This document shows, piece by piece, positions 9,647 through 18,271 of a stretch of DNA of 64,000 nucleotides (position 1 is its first letter; each line of letters starts with the position of its first letter). The DNA lies in assembly GCF_014695975.1 (NCBI RefSeq), contig NZ_JACJPI010000064.1, positions 1-64,000 on the forward strand, written 5' to 3'. The translations under genes were made by a program, and so were the position numbers. The notes under the pieces are model-generated. The model had not been told where the DNA came from. It saw nothing but the letters and a program-made list of their open reading frames with translations, and searched no databases. Source of the stretch: Leptolyngbya sp. FACHB-321 (GTDB taxonomy: Bacteria > Cyanobacteriota > Cyanobacteriia > Leptolyngbyales > Leptolyngbyaceae).

Positions 9647-10513
9647 ATGCCGCTAATCAGTAGTGACGCGCCAAACCAGAGGCTCCACTCCCAACAGTCG
9701 CCATTTCAGCGAACCAGACAGCTTTCGACACAAATTATCCAGCGATCGCGATCGCTCTGGTTAATGCTACTGCTCTCGCTGCTGCTATCTGGGTGTGTAC
9801 GATACGACGTTGGTGTGCGGTTCGACAGCTCCAATGGGGGTGAATTTGTGCAGCACATCCAGATTGAGGAACGGCTGAAACAATTTAGTGGCGGTACGGC
9901 ACAACAATGGTTAGCGCTCATTAAAGAGCGAACTCAACGGCTGGGCGGACGGCTCGAGCAACTGCCAGATGATGATCTGCTAGTCACGATTCCGTTTACG
10001 AGCAGTGGGGAATTGCAAACCAAATTCAACCAGTTTTTTAGCCCTCTGGAGAACGACAGCCCAACTGTAGCAGCCGCGATCGCCCTGCCGCCTGTTGCCT
10101 CTCGCTTTACTATTGCCACCAGCAACTTGCTGTTAGTCGAGCGCAATCATCTTCGCTATGACCTAGATCTGCGATCACTCGGCGTACTTTCATCCAGTGG
10201 TAGTGTACTACTCAGCCCTGCGTCCCTGCTTGGCTTGGAGTTTCGGCTGCATACGCCGTGGGGTGCTAAAAGCACCGGGTCTGCTATCAATCAGCCAGAC
10301 AGTGAGCGATCGGGGAAAACGCTAGTTTGGCAGCTCGTCCCTGGTGCCTTGAACCATCTAGAAGTTGTCTTTTGGTTACCTAGCCCATTAGGATTTGGCA
10401 CCCTAGCGATCGTCCTTTTGGTTGTAGTTGGCAGGTATTTGAAGTATCCACCATCAGACACTTTTAGCCATCAGGCATCAGCTTTTAGCCCTAAAGCCAA
10501 TGCTGATAGCTGA
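9647..10513 (+). CDS. DUF3153-family lipoprotein
   Basis: An N-terminal hydrophobic stretch (LMLLLSLLLSGC) ends in a lipobox LSGC, so the mature protein probably begins at that Cys and is lipidated. The conserved core CVRYDVGVRFDSSNGGEFVQHIQ is the DUF3153 signature I recognise from cyanobacteria. A C-terminal transmembrane helix (LGFGTLAIVLLVVVGRYL) follows. The last ~20 codons (HQASAFSPKANADS) run into the repeat-like motif common between genes here, so the C-terminus may have been extended by repeat DNA. The long polar N-region before the hydrophobic core suggests that the start could be later than the ATG at 9647. Function unknown. Confidence 0.82.
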   Translation: MPLISSDAPNQRLHSQQSPFQRTRQLSTQIIQRSRSLWLMLLLSLLLSGCVRYDVGVRFDSSNGGEFVQHIQIEERLKQFSGGTAQQWLALIKERTQRLGGRLEQLPDDDLLVTIPFTSSGELQTKFNQFFSPLENDSPTVAAAIALPPVASRFTIATSNLLLVERNHLRYDLDLRSLGVLSSSGSVLLSPASLLGLEFRLHTPWGAKSTGSAINQPDSERSGKTLVWQLVPGALNHLEVVFWLPSPLGFGTLAIVLLVVVGRYLKYPPSDTFSHQASAFSPKANADS

Positions 10514-10683
10514 CTGCTAACTGCTGACCGCTTAAACCACTGCGTATGATAATCAGCGCTTTGAGACTGCCCAGTTAAAGCGAATCCAGAGGTAAAGACT
10601 GTCCTGTAATCGAACCAGGATGAGCCATTTTGTGGCAAGTTGGGTTGTACACTTCTGCTAAAACCTTTGTGAGAGGGTTTGCG

Positions 10684-11760
10684 ATGCGCCGTTCAACCAA
10701 ACTTCAACGTCTACTTGTTTTCGGTCTCATCGGTCCGATCGTGGGGTTGAACGTCTGGCTGCTGACCCAGGTGTATCGTTACTTTGAACATCTCATTACG
10801 CTACTGGCGATCGCGGCAATTCTCGCCTTCTTATTGAACTATTCAGTACGTTTTTTTGAACGTGCCCGGATGACTCGCACCCAGGCAGTGACAGTAGTCT
10901 TGCTAGCGACCTTCACGCTACTTGTGATTCTGGGTGTAACGCTAGTACCGCTCTTGATCGAGCAAGCTACCCAGCTGCTTGAACGCATTCCTGCCTGGTT
11001 AGAGGCAAGCCGCAACAATCTACAATCTCTCGACAGTTGGGCAAAGGCACGCAACCTACCCCTAGATTTGCAGGGCATCACGGGACGCATTAGTGGTCAG
11101 ATCGAAAGCCAGCTTCAGACGTTGGCAGCACAGGCACTTAGTTTTGCCCTCGGTACTGTCAGCGGTTTAATTGACGGCACGCTAGTGCTGGTGCTGGCGT
11201 TTTATATGCTGCTCTATGGCGATCGCCTGTGGAATGGTCTGATTCAGTTTCTTCCCCCCCATATCGGCATTCCGCTAGGCATCTCACTACGACTCAACTT
11301 CCAGAATTTTTTTATTAGCCAACTGCTGTTAGCTGTTTTTATGACCGCAGTGTTGATCCCAATTTTTTTGGTGCTTAAGGTGCCCTTTGCACTCCTCTTT
11401 GCACTAGTGATTGGCATTGCCGAACTCATCCCCTTTATCGGTGCGACCTTGGGCATCGGTCTAGTCACTCTATTGCTGTTGCTGCAAGATGTGGGTTTAG
11501 CAGCCTGGGTTGGCGTTTCTGCCACAATTATGCAGCAAGTTCGTGATAACGTTCTCGCACCACGGATGATGGGCAGCTTCACCGGACTCAACCCGATCGT
11601 CATTCTGATTGCGCTCCTGGTAGGGCTTCAGGTGGCTGGCTTTTTAGGTGTGGTGGTCGCTGTGCCAATCGCAGGTACGATCAAAGGCACGCTAGACGCC
11701 ATGTATGGCACCAAACAGACCGCAGGCGTGGCGACAGAAATCGTACCAAGAAATTTATAG
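10684..11760 (+). CDS. AI-2E/PerM family membrane transporter
   Basis: A polytopic inner-membrane protein of about 358 residues in the UPF0118/PerM/AI-2E family. Seven to eight hydrophobic segments are visible, beginning LLVFGLIGPIVGLNVWLL and including LLALVIGIAELIPFIGATLG. The latter, with LIPFIG, is the most conserved part of the family. The C-terminal DNVLAPRMMGSFTGLNPIVI is also typical. Members have been linked to autoinducer-2 export or Na+/H+ antiport, so the substrate cannot be given here. ATG 10684 is preferred over an upstream in-frame TTG at 10630. Confidence 0.85.
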   Translation: MRRSTKLQRLLVFGLIGPIVGLNVWLLTQVYRYFEHLITLLAIAAILAFLLNYSVRFFERARMTRTQAVTVVLLATFTLLVILGVTLVPLLIEQATQLLERIPAWLEASRNNLQSLDSWAKARNLPLDLQGITGRISGQIESQLQTLAAQALSFALGTVSGLIDGTLVLVLAFYMLLYGDRLWNGLIQFLPPHIGIPLGISLRLNFQNFFISQLLLAVFMTAVLIPIFLVLKVPFALLFALVIGIAELIPFIGATLGIGLVTLLLLLQDVGLAAWVGVSATIMQQVRDNVLAPRMMGSFTGLNPIVILIALLVGLQVAGFLGVVVAVPIAGTIKGTLDAMYGTKQTAGVATEIVPRNL

Positions 11761-11987
11761 AGTCAGGAGTAGACTGCAACTTGAGCACTCAGCCAAGCGA
11801 GAGTGGAGAGTAGGAGTGGCGGCAAACTTAGCGCCTCGCATCCCATCTGAAATCGCAAAACAATCGATCGACTGCAACATTTTGCCCCTGCCTCTGCTAC
11901 AAATTTGAGTAGCCGATCGAGACGTAGCTGTTCAGAACAGCTATTCTCTAGGCAGAAGTAAGTGATCTGCAAGTGTAGGACGTTAAT

Positions 11988-12350
11988 ATGCGACAAATTA
12001 ACTTTGTCATTATCTTCGTTATTTGTCTGGCTTTAGTGCTATTCGGCATCGAAAATACCGACCCAGCTGTGATTCGGATTGTTAAAGGGATTGAACTGCA
12101 AGCGCCGCTCTCCGTCGAACTAATCCTGGCAATGGGCATTGGGGCAGTGCTGGCTTGGGTTTTTAGCGTGTGGACTCAGCTTCAGCGGGCGCTCGACTCT
12201 AAGAAGGATGTGCGAGTTAAGGATGTTCGAATCCAGGAGCTTGAAGAAAACGTTGAACGCTACAAAGCAGAACTTGAAGAACAACAGCGGCTTTTGCCTG
12301 CCGCCGCGCACTCCACTCAAGGCAACGAAGCGGAAGTCTATGCCCAGTAG
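11988..12350 (+). CDS. LapA/DUF1049-domain membrane protein
   Basis: A 120-residue protein with two transmembrane helices (FVIIFVICLALVLFGIEN and ELILAMGIGAVLAWVFSVW) joined by a short loop containing NTDPAVIRIVKG, the hallmark of LapA-type proteins. A charged coiled coil of about 40 residues follows (VKDVRIQELEENVERYKAELEEQ). In other bacteria LapA works with LapB in controlling lipopolysaccharide synthesis; no lapB neighbour is present, so that role is only a family inference. Starts at ATG 11988. Confidence 0.82.
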   Translation: MRQINFVIIFVICLALVLFGIENTDPAVIRIVKGIELQAPLSVELILAMGIGAVLAWVFSVWTQLQRALDSKKDVRVKDVRIQELEENVERYKAELEEQQRLLPAAAHSTQGNEAEVYAQ

Positions 12351-12463
12351 AAGCTAACAAGTTTTGAGTTTTGAGTTTAAGCTTCATCTTCATAGCTCAA
12401 GACTCTGAACTTAGCGCTCATAACGTTTCCTTGCCTCGACCCCTGTGCGTTAGCATACAAAAA

Positions 12464-12577
12464 ATGATTTCTGACCTGATCATGCCGCTGAGTCTTTGGA
12501 GCCTCTGGGTGCCCTTGCTCCTGCTTGCGTTTATTGTGCTGGCAGCTCTCTGGTTTGCTCGAATTCCTCTTCGGTAG
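12464..12577 (+). CDS. Possible 37-residue single-helix membrane protein
   Basis: A short ORF with ATG at 12464 encodes a polar N-terminus, a strongly hydrophobic helix (LWVPLLLLAFIVLAALWFA) and a basic tail RIPLR. It ends nine bases before the ATG of scpA, a spacing that would allow translational coupling. There is no good ribosome binding site, and it could be chance. Small single-helix proteins are common in cyanobacteria. Confidence 0.35.
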   Translation: MISDLIMPLSLWSLWVPLLLLAFIVLAALWFARIPLR

Positions 12578-12585
12578 GTGCCTGC

Positions 12586-13425
12586 ATGACCCTTTCTCTC
12601 GCACAGGACGCGATCGCCTTTCTTATTGACCTGGCAGAACGGGGCGAAATTGATCCGTGGGATGTCAAAGTGATTGAGGTGATCGATCGCTTTCTCAGCA
12701 CTCTGACACCCCTTAACAGCGGGCGTGAACTGTATGAAGCAACCTTGTCTCAGTCGGGACAAGCATTTTTGTATGCCTCTATGCTGGTGCTGCTTAAAGC
12801 AGATAGCCTCTCTCAGCCAGAGCCAGTGGCACCACAACCAGAGCCAGAGGAAGACGTAGACCTTGACGCAGATGGGTTAGCGGGTGGTGCCTTGCCAGCC
12901 AACCTGGAGCGCCAAATTCGTCGTCGTGCGGTTGCCCAGCCGCCTCAGCGACGGCGAGTCACGCTGAAAGAGCTGATTGACCAGCTACGCACGATCGCCA
13001 CTGCTCTAGACGAGAAAACGCCGCGTGTACGTCGTCCCCGTCCGCAATCGCGCAATCAGGCGGTACGGGCGATCGCTCAACTTGCCCACCAGGAAAATTT
13101 GTCAGAGATGGCAGTAGCGCTGGAGCAATTTTTTATAGACCAGTGGCAGACAATCGCCCAAGGTGAGAGCTGGCTCGATTTCGACTTACTTTTAGAGCTA
13201 TGGTCTCAGGCAAGCGAGTACAAAGTCGGAATTCCTCATGATCCTCATGCAGGCAACGCGACGCACGATCGAGTTGGCATCTTTTGGGCATTGCTGCTGC
13301 TGTCGGCGCAATCAAAAGTCGAACTGGCACAAGAGGAATTTTATCAGGATCTCAAAATTCAGCTTCTCTCTGAGCAAGCATTATCTGAACTGGCAGATTG
13401 GTCAGCGCGTGCGTCACCTGATTAA
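12586..13425 (+). CDS. scpA: Segregation and condensation protein A
   Basis: ScpA is the kleisin of the SMC-ScpAB condensin complex that organises and segregates the chromosome. It starts with the diagnostic AIAFLIDLAERGEIDPWDVKVIEVIDRFL, followed by LYEATLSQSGQAFLYASMLVLLKADSL. An acidic linker and a basic segment (RRRAVAQPPQRRRVTLKELIDQL) follow. The C-terminal winged-helix part contains FWALLLLSAQSKVELAQEEFYQDLKIQ. ATG 12586 matches the family N-terminus and has a GTAGGTG element upstream; the longer in-frame extension to 12496 reads through the small upstream ORF in another frame and is rejected. The cyanobacterial ScpA family is longer than E. coli-like kleisins in the linker, as here. 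Confidence 0.92.
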   Translation: MTLSLAQDAIAFLIDLAERGEIDPWDVKVIEVIDRFLSTLTPLNSGRELYEATLSQSGQAFLYASMLVLLKADSLSQPEPVAPQPEPEEDVDLDADGLAGGALPANLERQIRRRAVAQPPQRRRVTLKELIDQLRTIATALDEKTPRVRRPRPQSRNQAVRAIAQLAHQENLSEMAVALEQFFIDQWQTIAQGESWLDFDLLLELWSQASEYKVGIPHDPHAGNATHDRVGIFWALLLLSAQSKVELAQEEFYQDLKIQLLSEQALSELADWSARASPD

Positions 13426-13704
13426 GTTTGTTAACATTGCGGTTGACACAAGCTTGATGGAACGGAAAACGCGCAATCGCTTTTGCTAAGTGGTATCCGC
13501 GCTTTCGTTATAAAACTTAACTATAGATGTGATGAAGTAGTTATCTAGTTTTAATAGGGCTTCACAAAGAGTCATTCTTTTACATTGACTCGTTCTGAAG
13601 ATCGCCTAGCATCAGCACAGGGCTGCCTCTTCCGCCAGCTTATCCAAGCATTAGGCGTAATTAGCTAACATTTAGTGGCGAAGGTTTGGGGAGATGAACG
13701 ATCT

Positions 13705-14883
13705 ATGAAAGCTATGATTCTAGCAGCCGGTAAGGGAACGCGCGTCCGTCCCATTACCTACACCATTCCAAAACCAATGATTCCGATTTTGCAGAAACCC
13801 GTTATGGAGTTTTTGCTGGAACTGCTGCGGCAGCACGGATTCGACGAAATTATGGTTAACGTGAGCCATCTGGCAAGCGAAATTGAAAGCTACTTCCGTG
13901 ATGGGCAGCACTTTGGCGTGCAGATTGCCTACTCCTTTGAGGGGCGCATTGTTGATGGCGAACTGGTTGGTGAGGCGATCGGCTCGGCGGGTGGCATGCG
14001 GCGCATTCAAGATTTCTCCCCGTTTTTTGACGATACGTTCGTCGTGTTGTGTGGTGATGCACTGATTGATCTTGACTTAACTGCTGCTGTGAAGTGGCAC
14101 CGCGAAAAGGGTTCGATCGCCACGATCGTCATGAAAACGGTGCCCCAAGAAGAAGTACCGAGCTACGGGGTGGTCGTGACGGATGATGAGGGTAGGGTCA
14201 AAGCGTTTCAAGAAAAACCTTCCGTTGAAGAAGCCCTCAGCAACTGCATCAACACGGGCATCTATATCTTTGAACCCGAAATTTTTGATTACATTCCTTC
14301 GGGTGTGGAATTTGACATCGGTGGAGAACTATTCCCTAAGTTGGTAGAAAAAGGTGCGCCCTTTTACGGTGTACCGATGGACTTTGAATGGGTAGACATT
14401 GGCAAAACACCTGACTATTGGCGAGCGATCCGCAGCGTCTTAAATGGTGAAGTCAAAAACGTTGAGATCCCTGGTCGCCAGGTGGCACCAGGCATTTACA
14501 CGGGCTTAAATGTGTCGGTCAACTGGGACAAGGTGGATATTCAGGGTCCCGTTTATATTGGCGGGATGACGCATATTGAGGACGGTGCCACCATTATTGG
14601 ACCGACCATGATTGGTCCAAACTGCTGGATTTGTAGCGGGGCAACGGTTGATAACAGCGTTATTTTTGAATATGCCCGTCTGGGTCCTGGTGTGCGGCTG
14701 GTAGACAAGCTAGTGTTTGGTCGCTACTGCGTTGATAAAACAGGCGCAACGATCGACGTACAGGCAGCCTCCCTCGACTGGCTGATTACGGATGCTCGTC
14801 AGGTGTTACCGTCTCATCCACCAGCGGAACGACAGGCGATCGCTGAACTCCTGAACACTGACGGCAAAATCATTGGTGTTTGA
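13705..14883 (+). CDS. NDP-sugar pyrophosphorylase (mannose-1-phosphate guanylyltransferase-like)
   Basis: A bifunctional-looking sugar nucleotidyltransferase of 392 residues. The N-terminal Rossmann-like domain has MILAAGKGTRVRPITYTIPKPMIPI, the NTP-binding signature, then CGDALIDLDLT and the FQEKPS motif. The C-terminal domain is a left-handed beta helix (repeats such as IQGPVYIGGMTHIEDGATIIGPTMIGPNCWI), as in GMPP- and GlmU-like enzymes. The probable product is an NDP-hexose for cell-wall, exopolysaccharide or glycan synthesis; nucleotide and sugar are not determined. ATG 13705 is chosen because MKAMILAAG is the usual start. The gene stands alone and converges with mtnA. Confidence 0.88.
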   Translation: MKAMILAAGKGTRVRPITYTIPKPMIPILQKPVMEFLLELLRQHGFDEIMVNVSHLASEIESYFRDGQHFGVQIAYSFEGRIVDGELVGEAIGSAGGMRRIQDFSPFFDDTFVVLCGDALIDLDLTAAVKWHREKGSIATIVMKTVPQEEVPSYGVVVTDDEGRVKAFQEKPSVEEALSNCINTGIYIFEPEIFDYIPSGVEFDIGGELFPKLVEKGAPFYGVPMDFEWVDIGKTPDYWRAIRSVLNGEVKNVEIPGRQVAPGIYTGLNVSVNWDKVDIQGPVYIGGMTHIEDGATIIGPTMIGPNCWICSGATVDNSVIFEYARLGPGVRLVDKLVFGRYCVDKTGATIDVQAASLDWLITDARQVLPSHPPAERQAIAELLNTDGKIIGV

Positions 14884-14954
14884 GCGATCGCGATCATTTA
14901 GTGCTGGGTAGCAAGAATGCCACAAGAAGTTCTTTCTACCCAGCCTGTTGGATT

Positions 14955-16046
14955 CTACCCAGCCTGTTTGTCAGCAAGTTGCTCTCTAAGTTGAGCTGGA
15001 GCGATTGCGCCATATTCGGTAATGATGGCGCTAATCAAGGCGGCTGGCGTGACATCAAAGGCAGGATTGTAGAACTCTGCACCTGCTGGACACAGAATTG
15101 TCTCGCCCACGGTATGGATTTCGCTGGGATTGCGTTCTTCAATCGGAATCTCACTACCATCGGTGATCGCGAAGTCGATCGTGGATAACGGTGCTGCAAC
15201 AAAGAAGGGAATGTTGTGTGCCTTTGCCACTAGCGCAACGCTATAGGTGCCGATTTTGTTAGCAGCATCACCGTTTGCCGCAATACGATCGGCTCCCACG
15301 ACAACCGCATCAATCATGCCTCGTTGCATACAGTGGGCTGCCATATTGTCAGTAATCACCGTGACGGGAATACCTTCTTGCACACATTCCCAGGCTGTCA
15401 GCTTCGCACCCTGCAAGCGTGGACGAGTTTCATCGGCATAGACTCGCTCTAAGCGTCCATCACGCCATGCCGAGCGCACCACACCGAGCGCTGTGCCATA
15501 GCCTGCGGTTGCCAGCGCGCCTGCATTGCAATGGGTGAGGATGCGTAGTTTTTTCGGGTTGGTCGGCAGCGCTTTGAGTCCATGATCACCAATTTGGTGG
15601 CAGGTTTGTATGTCATCAGCATTGATTGCTTTTGCTGTGTCTAGCAGCGTTTGCTTTAAGTGATCCACTGAACCCAGTGTTTGCCGCGCTGTTTTAACCA
15701 TGCGATCGATCGCCCAAAACAGGTTCACTGCGGTAGGACGAGTTGCCCGTAGCCGTTCTGCCACTGGCTCTAGTTGAGCTAGAAACTCGCTACGATCGCT
15801 CGTTTGGATATCTCGCGCACCAAGATACACACCATAGGCAGCCGCTACGCCGATCGCTGGAGCGCCACGCACAATCATGGTTTCGATCGCCCGTGCCATA
15901 TCCTCGTAGCGGTTAATCTCCACGACTGTATATTCATTTGGCAAGCGGGTTTGGTCGATCAACAACACGTGACCTTGCAGCGTGGTCGCTGGCGACTGAT
16001 CACGCCAAAGAACGGGATAGACCTGATTGTTACTGTTAGAAGACAT
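14955..16046 (-). CDS. mtnA: Methylthioribose-1-phosphate isomerase
   Basis: MtnA isomerises 5-methylthioribose-1-phosphate to methylthioribulose-1-phosphate in the methionine salvage pathway. Family motifs are present: [32 protein letters not shown], the catalytic-loop [33 protein letters not shown], and [20 protein letters not shown] with the catalytic Asp, then [17 protein letters not shown]. At 363 residues it is full-length. No other salvage gene is nearby. The C-terminal codons lie in a short direct repeat (CTACCCAGCCTGTT twice, 18 bases apart) at 14935-14966. Confidence 0.95.
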   Translation of the reverse strand: MSSNSNNQVYPVLWRDQSPATTLQGHVLLIDQTRLPNEYTVVEINRYEDMARAIETMIVRGAPAIGVAAAYGVYLGARDIQTSDRSEFLAQLEPVAERLRATRPTAVNLFWAIDRMVKTARQTLGSVDHLKQTLLDTAKAINADDIQTCHQIGDHGLKALPTNPKKLRILTHCNAGALATAGYGTALGVVRSAWRDGRLERVYADETRPRLQGAKLTAWECVQEGIPVTVITDNMAAHCMQRGMIDAVVVGADRIAANGDAANKIGTYSVALVAKAHNIPFFVAAPLSTIDFAITDGSEIPIEERNPSEIHTVGETILCPAGAEFYNPAFDVTPAALISAIITEYGAIAPAQLREQLADKQAG

Positions 16047-16559
16047 AAAGATGAAGGACTTGGAGCCAAACGCAACGGTAATCTCTCAGTCATACTACTA
16101 AATGCCTGCATTCACCAGCAGTTGATTCAACTCAAATCGCTGCGATCGCCTGTCTTGTTCCAATGCCTAGGAAGACATTACCACTACGCCTTTAGCAGTC
16201 TGCTTCGATCGAGTTGTTAGGTTGACCAGTAACCTTCTTAATAACTACCAGCATCACGGTTTAACCAATAGTTTTCCATAGCTTGCTTAATCAGAGGGTT
16301 TTAAGTGTCGCTAGATGCGAGTTTCCACCAAAGCAAGTCGCATTGATTATGCAGGCTGTTGCATTGCCATTGCAGGCGATCGCATGAACATGTGAACCAG
16401 TTAATGATCAATGGCAAGTGCTTCACTATTGATTGTTGTGGTTCCACTACTAGTTTTTGTTTAGCAGCGCTTGAATATAACCAGCCAACTTGCCAAAGCG
16501 CGCCTTCAAGAACCATATAAAAGCTAGACCAAGAAAGCAAACTTGTTGATTACGTTTAG
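16047..16559. other. Intergenic region, left edge of the island
   Basis: About 510 bases without a convincing gene. The last HIP1 octamer on this side is at 16376-16383; none occurs again until 20363. The base composition becomes more AT-rich after about 16400. A short open frame on the minus strand at 16301-16540 is rejected as cysteine/tryptophan-rich noise. No att site or tRNA is seen here. Confidence 0.5.
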
Positions 16560-17249
16560 TTATTGGGGTACAAGAAATGGATGACCGAGCAAATAGCCGA
16601 CAAAATCGGCTAGTAACAGCACACCCAAAATAAAAAAAGCAACTTTCATAATTTTCTTTATCCAGCGACTCACGTGCAGATTGATCCGAGTGAGTAACGG
16701 CTGTGCTTGGTCATGTTTGAACAAGAAAATACTGAACAACGTGAGCGGTATGCCGACGTAAATAATGTTGTATAAGCCGAGCGCCGTAATGACAAGTAAT
16801 GTGGGCGGCGCGGCTTTCGTCAACGCCGCAATGGCACCAAGGTATGGGGCGGCGGTTGAAAACTCCAAAAACGTCAGCCCGACACCAAGGCTAAATGTCG
16901 CCACTGGATTAATTTTTTTCGGTTTTCTCGTTAAACTGGTGTCCGCCTCTGTTTTCATCCTTACAGCAGCGATAAGTAAAGCGACGGCAGCAACAAACTG
17001 AATAGCGTAAGCCCACCAGCTCGTCGTATATATGATTCGGTTGATGATAGCTGAGAGGGTAGCACCTAGACCGAAATAGACGAGTAAACCTAACGTCCAA
17101 TTAGTAACAAAGACGGCAAAGATATAGCTTGCTGTTCGCTTCTCGGGTCGTTTCGTTGAAAGTAAGTACAGCGTCATTAAAATAATTGACGGATTTAAAC
17201 TATCAACTACAGCCAGAATGAGAAATGAAAGAGTAAGTTGTATGCTCAT
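16560..17249 (-). CDS. GAP-family (Sap/LysE-like) membrane protein
   Basis: A 229-residue polytopic membrane protein with about six hydrophobic segments. It starts LTLSFLILAVVDSLNPSII and contains DSLNPSIILMTLYLLSTKRP, similar in form to the conserved N-terminal motif of GAP (glycolipid-addressing) and LysE/DsbD-type exporters. Other helices include WWAYAIQFVAAVALLIAAV and TFLEFSTAAPYLGAIAAL. The loop between helices 3 and 4 is charged (MKTEADTSLTRKPKK). The gene contains no HIP1 sites and its codon use is AT-richer than neighbouring housekeeping genes, so it looks horizontally acquired. The function is a guess at small-molecule or lipid export; a link to the adjacent CBASS genes is not shown. 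Confidence 0.7.
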   Translation of the reverse strand: MSIQLTLSFLILAVVDSLNPSIILMTLYLLSTKRPEKRTASYIFAVFVTNWTLGLLVYFGLGATLSAIINRIIYTTSWWAYAIQFVAAVALLIAAVRMKTEADTSLTRKPKKINPVATFSLGVGLTFLEFSTAAPYLGAIAALTKAAPPTLLVITALGLYNIIYVGIPLTLFSIFLFKHDQAQPLLTRINLHVSRWIKKIMKVAFFILGVLLLADFVGYLLGHPFLVPQ

Positions 17250-17638
17250 GTTCCCACTTCAGTTAAGCAAGACTTAGCGAAGCTTCATCTAAATAGGTAG
17301 ATTGACAGCAGGCACACTATACATTAGCCATAGTCTGGGTAAATAGACAGCAAAGTTCCGTATATCTTCCAAACTCTGTATAGCCTATGAGTAACTTGTT
17401 GTAATCGCGCTTCTCTCATAGGGTGCGTTGCTGTCAAGTAAACGCACCGTCAGCTTCCATATCGACTTGCATCCAGGTCAAAATTAATGATTACCTGCAA
17501 TGTAGGTCTTCGGTAGTTAGGCATGGAACCATTCAATCAACTTGTAGTGTAAGAATGCTCAATAGTGGGTTACGTTTGCTTATCAGCAACGCACCTTACA
17601 AGATCGACGATCTCACTGTGTTTAACTAGGCTAGTCAG
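17250..17638. other. Intergenic region downstream of the CBASS operon
   Basis: The 389 bases between the GAP-family gene and the CBASS effector stop codon carry one inverted-repeat pair (listed separately) and a TAGACAG motif at about 17343 like those upstream of the CBASS genes. No gene is supported; an open frame at 17423-17629 looks like noise. Confidence 0.5.
17420..17598. repeat. Inverted repeat pair (REP-like)
   Basis: GGTGCGTTGCTG at 17422 reappears as its complement CAGCAACGCACC at 17584. The similarity extends to about 30 bases on each side (17420-17448 and 17568-17598). The first arm is itself partly palindromic (GGTGCGTT and AACGCACC). It lies just downstream of the CBASS effector and could be a MITE, a REP pair or a terminator remnant. 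Confidence 0.6.
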
Positions 17639-18271
17639 TCAATTGCTCTGTCCACGATTAAAAAGAGCTTCCGCTTGAAGAAAATCGTCAGCAAATTGTA
17701 TGATTCGCTGATTAAAATCTAGCTCACCCTTACTATCACGGCTAGTCCAGTATCTACCTTGAAGTCGAACAGCAGGTCTTCCAGTAATATCAAGCGAGGT
17801 GGAACCATAATGCATTCTGCTGCGATACTCAAAACGACTATCAGGTCGATTCAGATACATGTAATTGAGAGATGCACTGACTCTATCATCGGAAATCATA
17901 GCGAGAGACGACTTAGACCTAGATTCATTAGTCAGCATAACAACTGAAACAGTAGTTGCAGATTGACGAATAACTAAGTAAGCGACCTTGATTGGTGGAG
18001 ACGATCCCGTTGTAGGGTCAATCCAAAACGATTCTAAAGTTCCCTTCCATGTACCCCGCAGATCGCGTGGAACTTGCGGAAGCTTTTGGACAAAGGGAAG
18101 ATGCCAAGCCCAGTGCTCCCAGATGGTAAGAGCAGTCCCCGCTATAAAGACTGCTGCGGCGAAAAAACGGAGCCATTGTAGATCTAGTGTTCCACCAGTA
18201 AACCATATTCCAGCAGCGAAGACGGTAACGACTATCGCTGCAACAACTTGAACAAGGACGCGTCGATTCAT
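17639..18271 (-). CDS. CBASS effector, 2TM + beta-barrel (Cap15-like, S-2TM-beta)
   Basis: A 210-residue protein with two N-terminal transmembrane helices (about residues 5-24 and 33-51). A soluble beta-rich domain follows from about residue 70, starting LRGTWKGTLESFW and ending GRYWTSRDSKGELDF. This matches the SMODS-associating 2TM, beta-strand-rich effector architecture known as Cap15. In that family the barrel binds the cyclic nucleotide made by the partner CD-NTase, and the protein then disrupts the inner membrane, killing the phage-infected cell. The ATG at 18271 overlaps the upstream CD-NTase stop as ATGA, so the two are translationally coupled; an in-frame start at 18295 is possible but would overlap more. 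Family assignment is by pattern and neighbour, not by alignment. Confidence 0.8.
   Translation of the reverse strand: MNRRVLVQVVAAIVVTVFAAGIWFTGGTLDLQWLRFFAAAVFIAGTALTIWEHWAWHLPFVQKLPQVPRDLRGTWKGTLESFWIDPTTGSSPPIKVAYLVIRQSATTVSVVMLTNESRSKSSLAMISDDRVSASLNYMYLNRPDSRFEYRSRMHYGSTSLDITGRPAVRLQGRYWTSRDSKGELDFNQRIIQFADDFLQAEALFNRGQSN

Noticed and set aside
16301-16540. 79-codon minus-strand ORF before the GAP-family gene
   Set aside because: Trp/Cys-rich translation without domain character and a poor start context.
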